Shown: piece by piece, positions 17,358-25,806 of the stretch
How positions within the stretch are numbered: position 1 is the stretch's first letter
How the letters are laid out: the number at the start of each line of letters is the position of its first letter
Assembly: GCA_027449025.1 (NCBI GenBank)
Contig: DAIDMK010000025.1
Span: forward strand, 1-42,117
From: Lutibacter sp.
GTDB lineage: Bacteria; Bacteroidota; Bacteroidia; Flavobacteriales; Flavobacteriaceae
Reading direction: 5' to 3'
DNA: 42,117 bases
The notes under the pieces: generated by a model
The model's database searches: none
The model's input: the letters and a program-made list of their open reading frames with translations, nothing else
Told to the model about the DNA's origin: nothing
Program-made: the position numbers and the translations under genes

Positions 17358-20148
17358 CATTGTGTTCACAAATGCCGTCACAAAGAAGTTTAAAAATGAA
17401 AATGCCTGATACCCAAATTTTAATTGAGTACAGCAGTAGTCTGAATATATTTATTAATTGTTTCTAACAAGCGGCTTTTTGAAACAGGTTTTGAAAGATA
17501 ATCCGTACAACCTATAACCAGTGCTTTTTCTTTATCTGCCATTAACGCATAAGCTGTTAAAGCAATAATTGGTATTGTAGAATTTGTTTTTCTAATTGCT
17601 ACAGTAGCATCCAGTCCGTTCATAACTGGCATATTAAAGTCCATTAGAATCAAATCAATGCTGTTATTGTTTTGCATGGTATCAACAGCTTCTTTGCCGT
17701 TTAGCACATGAATCAGGTTAAATGGATGATTCTCGAGTGCAGCTTCTAAATACCAAAAGTTAGTTTCTTCATCTTCTGCAATTAGGATTGTTTTTGGTTT
17801 ATTATTTTCTGATTCTATTTCTAAATTGTCTTCCTTTTTATCTTCTTGCGTGGTTATCCTACAATAAGGTTTTGTAAAATGAAAGGTAGCTCCTTTATAG
17901 GGTTCCGATTCTACCCAAATCTTACCCCCCATCAATTCAACGATTCCTTTAGAGATCGCTAAGCCGAGCCCAGTACCATCTTTTACTTCTAATATTCCAT
18001 TATCTGACTGATAAAATCGTTCAAAAATATGTTGATGATCTTTGGCATTAATACCAACACCTGAGTCTTTAACATAAAAATGCAGTATCTCTTCATTTAC
18101 TTGATAGCCAAATTCTATCGTTCCGTTATGGGTAAATTTGAGGGCATTTTCCAAGAGATTAGAAAGAACCTGTGCCAATCGTGTTTCTTCACAATTAATA
18201 AAACTATCAGCATCTTTTAGCCCTTTGAAAACTCTTATACTGGTCTTTTTATTTTTAGGCGAAATAGAAAATTGATGGTGTAATTGATCTAATAAATTAT
18301 TGAGATTGAATGCCTCAGGATTCAACGATAATTCTTTAGCCTCTATTTTAGATACATCAACAATATCAGAAATTAAATTCATCAAGCGATTTCCACTTGC
18401 ATTAATTATTTCATGGTATTTTTCTTGTTTAGCCTCTGTAATATCCTTATTCATTAACAATTCTGAAAACCCTAAAATAGAATTCATAGGCGTTCGAATT
18501 TCATGGCTTATATTAGCTAAAAATGCAGATTTTAAACAATCACTATTCTCCGCATTTTCTTTAGCTAATAACAATTCATTAAACATCTCTTTACGATTGG
18601 TGATATCAGATGAGATTCCCACCAAACGAATAAAGGTGCCTTGATTGTTAAAAATAGGTGAGCCATAATCCCGAATCCAACGTATTTCACCATTTAAAAG
18701 AACAATGCGATATTCTATATCGTAGTTACCTGATTTGCTGTTTCTTATTGCTTCTAGAACTTGATCTATATCATCAGAATGGATTATTTCATTCATGATT
18801 GACGGATTGTTATAAATCTCTTGTTGAGATTTTCCAAATATTTTCTCTACTGAGGGGCTGATATATTCAACTTGTTGCTTCTTTGGTGAAATAATCCAAA
18901 ATACATCTTCCAGGTTTTCAGCAATTTCCCTAAACCGCGTTTCACTTTTAATTTTAAGGTCATTAACCACTTCTAATTGACGTCCAAAATATTTAGCTAT
19001 CAACAATAAAATAGACACCATTATCAAAACATACAAATAAAGCAGGATTGATGAAGTAAGTGGTCCAAATACTTCATTCACATCAAAATAGGCTTTTATC
19101 ATATGATCTAGCAATATAAATACTACAATTACAGGAATGAATACCAGAATTAACCTACTTTCAATGGTAGATTTATAGACATGAGAAAATGGCCAAAACT
19201 GATAATTAATTTGAGCTAATAAGGCATAGCTAAATAGAAAAAAACTGATGGAATTAAGGATTGAAATAGGGAAATTATGGACTTGGTGTAAATAAGGCAC
19301 ATTTTCGATATAGGTAATTATAAAGAATGCACTCGAAAAATAAAGCAAACTAGCTAAAAACCCAATCATTCTTCGATATGCCATTTTCTTAATTAATAAT
19401 ACCAAGACAATTGATTGCATTAAAAAAAACACATCTGTAATAACAGACATTTGACCGTTGTAAACATTGCCTAAAACCACCTGCTTTTGAGCCAAAAAGG
19501 TCCCAAATTCCCCTTTTAAAAAAAGATGATCATACACTGCATAAATAGCTATTATTAATAAAAAATAAGCCAAAAAAGCGGTTAAATATTTAACAGACTT
19601 GTTATTAGCATCAATCTTAGTTAAGATTAGGACACTGCAACTAAGTATAAACAGCAGTGCCGAGCCTGGGGACATTGGAATAAAAGATTTTGAAATTTGC
19701 GCTAGTTGTAACCATCCCGTTTCCCATCCTATTAGCACAATGCATGCCATGAACACGACAACAATGATTATTTTTTTATCAATATTTTTCATATAATAAT
19801 ATTAAAAGGCATCCCTTTAGTGTCTATATTATATAATAAATATTCTGAATTTTTCAGCATAATATATTTGGGGCAAAATTTTAATAATTGACACAAATAT
19901 AGCAATTTAAAAAATATTAAGGTGAACTATATAAATTAACTTTTGATTATAAAAACTCCTTTTTCAATGGTTTATTACCCCTAAAATAAAGTAATTTCGT
20001 TTTTTCTATCTAAAGTCTTTTTTTATGTTAAATCCAAAAACCCATAGTTAAAAACTACCAGAATTAAATTAGACTAGCAAATATTTTTGCGTAAACCTAA
20101 AATCCCACAACTTTTAAACTTGATCCAGCATTGTGTTCACAAATGCCA
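17358..20148. repeat. 20-bp near-palindrome present on both sides of the kinase gene
   Basis: The sequence GCATTGTGTTCACAAATGCC occurs at about 17358-17377 and again at about 20128-20147 in the same orientation, and is itself a near-palindrome. The coordinates given span both copies. They bracket the histidine kinase gene with about 2.75 kb between them. This could be a binding site or the residue of an insertion. Confidence 0.55.
17420..19792 (-). CDS. Membrane-bound hybrid sensor histidine kinase
   Basis: A 790-aa protein with about eight hydrophobic transmembrane segments (residues about 8-270) forming a membrane sensor. A PAS domain with PAC tail follows (about 285-405, ending LVGISSDITNRKE). 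The HisKA domain has phospho-acceptor His430 in NISHEIRTP. The HATPase domain has N-box LLENALKFTHNG, G1 DSGVGI and G2 GTGLGLAI. A C-terminal receiver domain has Asp718 in LILMDFNMP and a late Lys in YLSKPVS. No output regulator gene is adjacent, so phosphotransfer partners are elsewhere. The ligand is unknown. A 20-bp near-palindrome is found on both sides of the gene (17359 and 20128). Confidence 0.92.
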   Translation of the reverse strand: MKNIDKKIIIVVVFMACIVLIGWETGWLQLAQISKSFIPMSPGSALLFILSCSVLILTKIDANNKSVKYLTAFLAYFLLIIAIYAVYDHLFLKGEFGTFLAQKQVVLGNVYNGQMSVITDVFFLMQSIVLVLLIKKMAYRRMIGFLASLLYFSSAFFIITYIENVPYLHQVHNFPISILNSISFFLFSYALLAQINYQFWPFSHVYKSTIESRLILVFIPVIVVFILLDHMIKAYFDVNEVFGPLTSSILLYLYVLIMVSILLLIAKYFGRQLEVVNDLKIKSETRFREIAENLEDVFWIISPKKQQVEYISPSVEKIFGKSQQEIYNNPSIMNEIIHSDDIDQVLEAIRNSKSGNYDIEYRIVLLNGEIRWIRDYGSPIFNNQGTFIRLVGISSDITNRKEMFNELLLAKENAENSDCLKSAFLANISHEIRTPMNSILGFSELLMNKDITEAKQEKYHEIINASGNRLMNLISDIVDVSKIEAKELSLNPEAFNLNNLLDQLHHQFSISPKNKKTSIRVFKGLKDADSFINCEETRLAQVLSNLLENALKFTHNGTIEFGYQVNEEILHFYVKDSGVGINAKDHQHIFERFYQSDNGILEVKDGTGLGLAISKGIVELMGGKIWVESEPYKGATFHFTKPYCRITTQEDKKEDNLEIESENNKPKTILIAEDEETNFWYLEAALENHPFNLIHVLNGKEAVDTMQNNNSIDLILMDFNMPVMNGLDATVAIRKTNSTIPIIALTAYALMADKEKALVIGCTDYLSKPVSKSRLLETINKYIQTTAVLN

Positions 20149-20272
20149 CCATAAAAATCCCACAACTTTTAAACTTGATCCAAAATAGTCGTACAAAAAT
20201 CGTACAAAAACAGAAATAAAAAAACCTTAACTCTCTAATTATTAGATTGTTAAGGTTTTACTTTACTCTTAA
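19793..20272. repeat. Repeat-rich left flank of the integrated element
   Basis: No gene is visible. A 29-bp direct repeat containing CCCACAACTTTTAAACTTGA occurs at 20099-20127 and 20154-20182 (period 55). Two 11-bp units CGTACAAAAAT and CGTACAAAAAC lie side by side at 20190-20211, 7 bp before the duplicated terminator. The layout mirrors the right end of the element, where two 11-bp units also precede the terminator. Confidence 0.65.
20219..20260. terminator. Left copy of the tRNA-Asp terminator (42-bp repeat)
   Basis: Hairpin with outer arms AAAACCTTAAC and GTTAAGGTTTT and an inner pair TCTAAT/ATTAGA. The 42-bp segment is identical to 40517-40558, just downstream of the intact tRNA-Asp. In this left position it is probably the original chromosomal terminator, separated from its tRNA by the element. 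Confidence 0.75.
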
Positions 20273-20290
20273 AAGCGGTCTGGACGGGAC
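20273..20290. other. attL: duplicated 3' end of tRNA-Asp
   Basis: AAGCGGTCTGGACGGGAC is identical to 40571-40588, the last bases of the tRNA-Asp acceptor and T stem. The left copy then diverges (CAACAG against TCGAAC), as expected of an integration scar. With its partner it bounds a 20298-bp element and sits 190 bp from the integrase start. Confidence 0.9.
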
Positions 20291-20306
20291 CAACAGACCC
20301 TTTTTC

Positions 20307-20393
20307 TCACTTACCCAAATCATAACAAACCACCCTCAAACCCCTATGAATAAAGGGATTTCAATACATTCATAAGTAAGCAAAAGTAAGTGA
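20307..20393. repeat. 8-bp inverted repeat inside attL (TCACTTAC / GTAAGTGA)
   Basis: Perfect arms at 20307-20314 and 20386-20393 flank 71 bp of AT-rich sequence just inside attL. An extra AGTAAG unit lies at 20375-20380. Possible accessory protein (integrase or excisionase) sites; this is inference from position. Confidence 0.45.
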
Positions 20394-20414
20394 ATTGTTA
20401 AGAAATATGACCAA

Positions 20415-20439
20415 TGTGGGGATATTGTGGGGATAATTT
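20415..20439. repeat. Left pair of 11-bp TGTGGGGATA repeats (candidate integrase arm sites)
   Basis: TGTGGGGATA occurs at 20415-20424 and 20426-20435, one helical turn apart, followed by ATTT. The same 25-bp arrangement, one base different, lies at 40486-40510 near attR. Presence at both ends and in-phase spacing are typical of arm-type sites of tyrosine recombinases. They also overlap the region just before the integrase gene, so autoregulation is possible. Confidence 0.65.
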
Positions 20440-20441
20440 TG
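20434..20441 (+). promoter_or_regulatory. Possible Bacteroidota -7 box of the integrase gene
   Basis: TAATTTTG fits the Bacteroidota -7 consensus TAnnTTTG and lies 38 nt before the integrase ATG. No clear -33 TTTG is found at the right spacing. It overlaps the second TGTGGGGATA repeat, so integrase bound there could repress its own gene. Confidence 0.3.
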
Positions 20442-20479
20442 TATCTTTAAATGCCAGTAAAATTAAGCTATAAGAGATT

Positions 20480-21757
20480 ATGTCAACACTAAACTACCTC
20501 GTAAAAGGTCAAAAGTATTATACAAATATACTAATTAGATTTAAAAACGGAAGAAAATTTGACTATACCGTTTCAACAGAATTTAAAATTGACCCCAAGA
20601 ATTGGAGTGCTTCAAAGCAAAAGCTAAAAAACACTTCAGGTGATAAAACAAAAGATGAAATCAACAACCATTTAGCTGAATTAAAAAAACACATTCTCGA
20701 TCAATTTAACTTAGACAACTCTTCTGGAGTTTACATTGATAAACAATGGCTGCAGCAACAAATTGCAAACAAATTCAACAGACCATTAAATGAAACTGTG
20801 TCAGATGAAATATACTTTGTGGCGTTTACAGAAAAATTTATTAAAAATGCCCCTACCCGCTTAATTAAAGGCAAAAACAAGCCTGTGAGCAGCTCTACAA
20901 TTACAAAATACAACAGCCTTCAAAAAAAGCTGGAAGCCTATGAAAAACACGCAAAAACAAAAATAAAGTTTACCGATTTAAACCTAACATTTTACGAGAG
21001 CTTCGTGCAGTTTCTAAAAGTTCAAGAAACTATTAGTACAAACACCGTTGGTAAATATATAAGTACTTTAAAAGGGATTGCCAGGGAAGCACTTCTAAAA
21101 GGATTCCCGGTAAACAAAGAAATAAATCACCCTAACTTTTTTGTGCCAACTGAAAAAGCGATTGACATTTATTTAAATGATGATGAAATTAACACGATTT
21201 ACAATCACGATTTTAAAGACGATGAAAAATATGATAATGCAAGGGACCTGTTTATTATTGGTTTAAGAACTGGATTAAGGATTTCGGATTTCCTTAGATT
21301 AGAGCAATCAAATATAAATGATGGTTACTTTGAAATAGTAACACAAAAAACAAATCAAAAAGTTACAATTCCTATTCATTCTCAAGTATTGGGAATCCTT
21401 GAAAAACATAATGGCTTTCCAAGAAAAATTTCCGACCAAAAATTCAACCTATACATAAAACAAGTATGTAAGGAAGCTAAATTAACTCAAATGGTTACCG
21501 GAAGTAAAATAGATGAAAATACCAATAGAAAAAAAGCTGACATCTATCCCAAACACGAATTGGTCACTTCACATATTTGCAGAAGAAGTTTTGCCACCAA
21601 TTTATATGGAAACCTTCCTAATATTTCGATAATGGCAATAACAGGCCATACCACAGAGGTCCAATTTTTAAGATATATAAAAATAACACCAAAAGAAAAC
21701 GCCGATAAATTAAAGGAATACTGGAAAAATCAAGAGGAATCTGTTGTCAAAGAGTAA
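20480..21757 (+). CDS. int: Tyrosine recombinase / integrase
   Basis: A 425-aa site-specific recombinase that would catalyse integration at and excision from tRNA-Asp. An N-terminal arm-binding region (1-110) is followed by a SAM-like core-binding domain (about 125-220) and the catalytic domain. Catalytic residues seen are Arg267 in TGLRISDFL, His365 and Arg368 in HICRRSFAT, the His of GHTT (about 390) and nucleophile Tyr399 in FLRYIKI. It starts 190 bp from attL and points into the element, the usual arrangement. It is complete, with no frameshift. Confidence 0.95.
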   Translation: MSTLNYLVKGQKYYTNILIRFKNGRKFDYTVSTEFKIDPKNWSASKQKLKNTSGDKTKDEINNHLAELKKHILDQFNLDNSSGVYIDKQWLQQQIANKFNRPLNETVSDEIYFVAFTEKFIKNAPTRLIKGKNKPVSSSTITKYNSLQKKLEAYEKHAKTKIKFTDLNLTFYESFVQFLKVQETISTNTVGKYISTLKGIAREALLKGFPVNKEINHPNFFVPTEKAIDIYLNDDEINTIYNHDFKDDEKYDNARDLFIIGLRTGLRISDFLRLEQSNINDGYFEIVTQKTNQKVTIPIHSQVLGILEKHNGFPRKISDQKFNLYIKQVCKEAKLTQMVTGSKIDENTNRKKADIYPKHELVTSHICRRSFATNLYGNLPNISIMAITGHTTEVQFLRYIKITPKENADKLKEYWKNQEESVVKE

Positions 21758-21815
21758 ATTCTGACTTAACTTGTTTAATAGTTTTTTTTCTATACATTTA
21801 TAAAAAAATTAAGCT

Positions 21816-23048
21816 ATGAAAAATACTTACCTAGAATATTTCTGCGAAATATTGGACAAAAATATTTATGAAGGTTCTTCTGCTTTTAGCATTATGATTC
21901 AATTTCAAGAATGTATTCCAAAATTAAAATCTGAAATTCTTACAAATAAGATTAATCTAAACGGGAATGCAATTGACTATCTAAATTTAATTGCAAATGA
22001 AATACAAAATAGAGATTATGATCAAAATGCAGGGTTATTTTATATTGATAAATGGCTAGAAAAATTCAATATAACTATTGAAGTTATTTTGAAAGGAAAT
22101 ATCATAGGAAAAGATATTTACAATTACTTATCATCAGATAGGGATACTTTTCCTAGAAAGTCAGAAGATAGAGATATAGCTTCAGTGGTTCAAGATAATT
22201 TTCTACAATATTTTTGCAAATATTATGCTGATGAGATTATTGATTTCTGCAATAAAAATAAACCTGAACAAAAAGTTACAGAGCCAAAAAATAAAACTCC
22301 TTCAAAACCATTTGAGGTTGTTTATCTAAATGAATTTTGTAAAAACTTAAACAATTACAGAGCCATTTATGAAACTTCATATATGATATTATATGATTAT
22401 AGCATAACTCACTACACCCCTTATTTTAAACAAGAGATTTTAAACAATATTTTAACTTTAAAGGACAGCAAAAAGCACCTCTATATAGATTATGTTATAA
22501 ATCATATTCAAAATACAGTAGATATTAATAATCAAGCAAGTATTCAAGATCTATTAAAAGAAAACAATGAAAGTTTGGATGATTATCCTTATTTCAACAA
22601 AGGCAAACTCTATAAAAAACTTTGCATCTATGTAAATGCACAATATCATACGTTTAAAGAAAGAGAATATTTAGAAGATTTACAGCTCTCATTTTTTGAA
22701 TATGCTGCTAAAATTGAAGTGGAAGGCATTCTTGATTTTCTTCATAATTTAAAAGAAAAACAATCATCAGCAACAAATAAAAAAATAAAATGGATTGGGA
22801 AACCATCTCAGTTGGGTTATCTTATTGGTTCATTAGCTGAACTGGACTATATTGAAGCTCCTAAAAACAAGGATGGAGAAATTAATTACACTCAATTTTC
22901 TAAAGACTTATTAGAAATATTTGATATTAAAACAACACACCAATCCTTATCCAAATACTTAAATTTAGATTCTGATAAATCACAAGAAATAAAAAGAAAA
23001 TTTGAAAAAGAAGACTTTTATATTCCTAACAGAAAAATTATAAGTTAA
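21816..23048 (+). CDS. RteC-like protein (paralogue 1)
   Basis: A 410-aa protein, highly charged and Lys/Asn/Ile rich. The C-terminal 85 residues (from KIKWIGKPSQLGYLIGSLAE, about 325) resemble the RteC C-terminal region: a W-x-G start, a Leu-rich helix, a G-E-I-N-Y turn and an F-x-I segment. RteC regulates excision and transfer genes of Bacteroides conjugative transposons. The rest of the protein is not recognised. The next gene shares the same C-terminal module with a shorter, different N-terminal part. It lies 58 bp after int on the same strand. The RteC relation is an assignment by eye and moderate only. Confidence 0.65.
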   Translation: MKNTYLEYFCEILDKNIYEGSSAFSIMIQFQECIPKLKSEILTNKINLNGNAIDYLNLIANEIQNRDYDQNAGLFYIDKWLEKFNITIEVILKGNIIGKDIYNYLSSDRDTFPRKSEDRDIASVVQDNFLQYFCKYYADEIIDFCNKNKPEQKVTEPKNKTPSKPFEVVYLNEFCKNLNNYRAIYETSYMILYDYSITHYTPYFKQEILNNILTLKDSKKHLYIDYVINHIQNTVDINNQASIQDLLKENNESLDDYPYFNKGKLYKKLCIYVNAQYHTFKEREYLEDLQLSFFEYAAKIEVEGILDFLHNLKEKQSSATNKKIKWIGKPSQLGYLIGSLAELDYIEAPKNKDGEINYTQFSKDLLEIFDIKTTHQSLSKYLNLDSDKSQEIKRKFEKEDFYIPNRKIIS

Positions 23049-23072
23049 TAATTGCTATAAAAAATAAATATA

Positions 23073-23942
23073 TTGGAAGCTGTACTAAAATTTCAACAGG
23101 CATTAATCGAAGATTATTATAAACAATTCATATTTTCAATTGATGAAGATGAAGTTGATTTTTCACTTATAACTAATCAAATAATTTACCGAGATAAAGA
23201 ATACCTTGAAATAAGTCCAGCTGATATACAAAGAAAAATAAAATATCTAATTGCTGATATAAAACCACTTTATTTAAACGCAATAAGTGAAGTTTTAATT
23301 AAACTTTCAAACCTGAATAGTAATGTTGAAAAATTAAATTATTTAAACTATACGATACAACTTTACAGTATTCCTTCCAATCAAATAAAAAAGGATTTTT
23401 TCATTGACAATGAAGATTCAAGGTATTACTCAAAATTTGATGTAGGTGATGATATATTTTCATTTGCAGATGTTTACAAAGCGTTGAAGGCAACAGGTAA
23501 ATCCGAAAAATATAAATACGATTATTTGAACTTTAAATTTTTTGTAATCAGAACTAAAATAATCAGCTTCCTGCCATTTTCCTTGTTCTCTATTGTAAAT
23601 AGCTTTATTAATATCTTAAAGAAAAAGGTTATTGAAATCCAAGAAGATATAGAAATAACTGAAACAGTAGAGTCAAAACTTAAATGGAATGGCAAGGCCT
23701 CTCATTTAGGTTTTTTAATAGGTCAATTAGCCGAATTAGAATACATTAATACTCCAGTAAGACCCAACGGTGAGATAAATTATACACTTTTTGCCAAAGA
23801 AGTACTGACAACATTTCACGCCAACACTACAGAATCCACGCTTACTAAATATTTAAACTCAGCTACCGAAAAATCACAGGAAACAGAACGAAATTTTAAG
23901 AAAGCAAAGTTCAATATACCACACAAAAAAGAAGTAAGCTAA
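23073..23942 (+). CDS. RteC-like protein (paralogue 2)
   Basis: A 289-aa protein starting at TTG, since no ATG lies near the beginning of the frame. The last 85 residues (from LKWNGKASHLGFLIGQLAE) align with those of the preceding gene, including GEINYT and the ending FNIP-K. The N-terminal 200 residues differ, so this is a tandem duplication followed by divergence or domain swapping. It is 24 bp downstream of paralogue 1, on the same strand, and probably co-transcribed. Its role in controlling the element is inferred from the RteC-like domain. Confidence 0.62.
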   Translation: MEAVLKFQQALIEDYYKQFIFSIDEDEVDFSLITNQIIYRDKEYLEISPADIQRKIKYLIADIKPLYLNAISEVLIKLSNLNSNVEKLNYLNYTIQLYSIPSNQIKKDFFIDNEDSRYYSKFDVGDDIFSFADVYKALKATGKSEKYKYDYLNFKFFVIRTKIISFLPFSLFSIVNSFINILKKKVIEIQEDIEITETVESKLKWNGKASHLGFLIGQLAELEYINTPVRPNGEINYTLFAKEVLTTFHANTTESTLTKYLNSATEKSQETERNFKKAKFNIPHKKEVS

Positions 23943-24022
23943 ACCCGTTCGAGTACCTTCTGGTACGCTTACCCAAACACCTTCAATTTACTTTTACCTC
24001 GTTAAACTTAAAACATATAACG

Positions 24023-24313
24023 ATGCAAGAAAGTAAAATCACTCAAGTACACGGTATTACACCACAAGAATTTAGAGAAGGAATCATTTCAGACATTAGA
24101 GTTGAATTTGAAAAACTATCTAAAAATTTCCAACCAGTTCTTCCTCCTAAATATCTCACAAGGCAAGAGGTTGCAAAAATCCTTAAAATTTCCTTAGTAA
24201 CAATTTCCGACTGGAACAGAAAAGGAATCCTTAAACCGTATCGATTAGGCAATTTAGTAAGATACAAACAAAGCGAATTAGACCAAGCGTTAATCTCAAT
24301 CAATAAAAAATAG
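24023..24313 (+). CDS. Excisionase-like helix-turn-helix protein
   Basis: A 96-aa protein with a MerR/Xis-type HTH at about 44-92: YLTRQEVAKILKISLVTISD, then WNRKGILKPYRLGNLVRYKQ, with the typical wing residues. Such proteins direct the excision reaction of integrases or regulate element genes. It is followed after 3 bp by the replication-initiator gene, so the two are co-expressed. The recombination-directionality role is inferred from family and position; it could equally be a transcription regulator. Confidence 0.8.
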   Translation: MQESKITQVHGITPQEFREGIISDIRVEFEKLSKNFQPVLPPKYLTRQEVAKILKISLVTISDWNRKGILKPYRLGNLVRYKQSELDQALISINKK

Positions 24314-24316
24314 AAG

Positions 24317-25216
24317 TTGTACGACACTATTAAAATAGTGCACCAACTTAACCAACTGCCTATGGAAGTTATGGAAGAGATTACAAAACCTTTTGAATGG
24401 AAAGGATTTATATGGAAACCAATTTTTAACAAATTAGGTGAACCAACGGCATATTATGCAGAATTGGAGAATCTTTATTTAAATCTTAGAGGTTGTGAAA
24501 TTACTGTTACCAATTCATTACATAAATTTTATATGGGTAACAATTATGAATCATTTACTTATTCTCAAGTATTAGAAGCATTTGATAAATTGAATAATTT
24601 ACTGCCATTTAATATTTATACAGCAGCAGTAAAAAAAATAGCAATCGGCGCTGTAATTCAAGAAGATTGTAATCAAGTGCTAAATACCTGGCTAAGTTTT
24701 ATAAATAAAATACCGTTCCCAATGTTAAGTCGAAACAAACCTTATGGATTAAAATATTTTCTTACAGATTATGCTGTAAAAGGTTATAATAAAACTACGG
24801 AAGTAAAACACCATACTAACATCAATTTAAATAGTGAATTATTTAGGTTTGAAGTTGAAATAAAACGAATTAATAATTTAAATAACGGCAAAGATAAGAT
24901 TGGCATTCACACTGTTCAAGACCTTATTGATCCAATTAAATATCAAAAATTAGCAAGTTTATTGATTGATAAGTACCAAAAAATAGCTAAGAAACCGTCC
25001 ATTAATTTAAATAACACCTCTATTAAAGAAAAAAGATTAATTGCTGTTTTCAAAGATATTGAAGTGTTAAACAGTATTAAAAAGAATCACCCGGATAGCT
25101 ATAAAAAGGACAGAAAGGAATATAAATGCCTTACCAATAAATTTGATGACAGCTCTTTTCAAAATCAAGTAATTAATAAGTTAAATCAACAAATTTTATT
25201 CAGTATAAATAACTAA
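24317..25216 (+). CDS. Replication initiator-like protein (phage G2P / X family)
   Basis: A 299-aa protein with a TTG start giving MYDTIKI, the typical opening of filamentous-phage gene II-like replication proteins. Other family-like blocks are GYNKTTEV (156-163) and LFRFEVEIKRI (175-185), corresponding to the Y-x-K...RFEx-x-x-K region of that family. Such proteins nick one strand at an origin and start rolling-circle replication. It is coupled to the excisionase-like gene by a 3-bp gap. An autonomous circular replication stage of the excised element is therefore plausible. Similarity was judged by eye and is moderate. Confidence 0.65.
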   Translation: MYDTIKIVHQLNQLPMEVMEEITKPFEWKGFIWKPIFNKLGEPTAYYAELENLYLNLRGCEITVTNSLHKFYMGNNYESFTYSQVLEAFDKLNNLLPFNIYTAAVKKIAIGAVIQEDCNQVLNTWLSFINKIPFPMLSRNKPYGLKYFLTDYAVKGYNKTTEVKHHTNINLNSELFRFEVEIKRINNLNNGKDKIGIHTVQDLIDPIKYQKLASLLIDKYQKIAKKPSINLNNTSIKEKRLIAVFKDIEVLNSIKKNHPDSYKKDRKEYKCLTNKFDDSSFQNQVINKLNQQILFSINN

Positions 25217-25270
25217 CAATTTACAACTTGTATTATAGTGTAAAACAGGGGTAAAAAAACAATCATAAAG

Positions 25271-25549
25271 ATGGCCATAAAAGAGATAGATAATTTAAAG
25301 TTAAAGGAAGTCGAAGAAAAGTTAGAAATCACCATAACTCGCCTAAATAAATTGCAGGGCAATATTTTAGAAAAACAAATCATAGACAATTCCGATTTTT
25401 TAAGATTAATGCAAATAAGCAACAGTACCGCTAAAAACTGGCGCAATAAAGGGTTGATTGCATTTTGTCAAATTGAAAACAAAATCTACTATAAAATTAA
25501 AGACATTCAATTAATGTTAGACAAACATTACAGGTCTTTTAAATATTAA
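25271..25549 (+). CDS. Small helix-turn-helix protein
   Basis: A 92-aa protein with a coiled N-terminus (about 5-35) and a MerR-type HTH at about 40-85 (SDFLRLMQISNSTAKNWRNK, then GLI-x-x-x-Q and a wing). It is similar in layout to the excisionase-like protein but shorter and diverged. It closes the mobilisation/replication module; 257 bp of hairpin-rich DNA separates it from the cargo operon. Regulator of the element or second directionality factor. Confidence 0.72.
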   Translation: MAIKEIDNLKLKEVEEKLEITITRLNKLQGNILEKQIIDNSDFLRLMQISNSTAKNWRNKGLIAFCQIENKIYYKIKDIQLMLDKHYRSFKY

Positions 25550-25564
25550 TTTCCAATCATAAAA

Positions 25565-25642
25565 AACCCACCAATTAATTGCGTAAAAGAGGTGGGTTAA
25601 AAAAAATTGCTATGAAAAAGATGAGTTGTCTAGCGACAACTC
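25565..25642. repeat. Two hairpins at the border between element module and cargo
   Basis: Hairpin 1 has arms AACCCACC (25565-25572) and GGTGGGTT (25591-25598), flanked by A runs, so only the minus strand has a U tract after the stem. Hairpin 2 is GAGTTGTC, TAGC, GACAACTC (25623-25642), a perfect 8-bp stem with a tetraloop. They could insulate the cargo from the left module (as a leftward terminator) or be a nicking origin for the nearby initiator. Confidence 0.55.
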
Positions 25643-25806
25643 TGAATTTCAAATATAGTATTTTTATTCAAATAACTCCAATCTTTTTTTATTAAATAAA
25701 TTCTATATTTACGACTACTTAAAATTTGCTAAAATCATTTAAGAACAAAGTCCCGTAAAATATTAAAAGATTGCTATTTTTATACTTTAATAATTTAACT
25801 TAATTA

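Noticed and set aside
25565-25598. Ordinary terminator of the small HTH gene
   Set aside because: On the plus strand the stem is followed by A residues, not T; only the minus strand has a terminator-like U tract, where no gene enters from the right.
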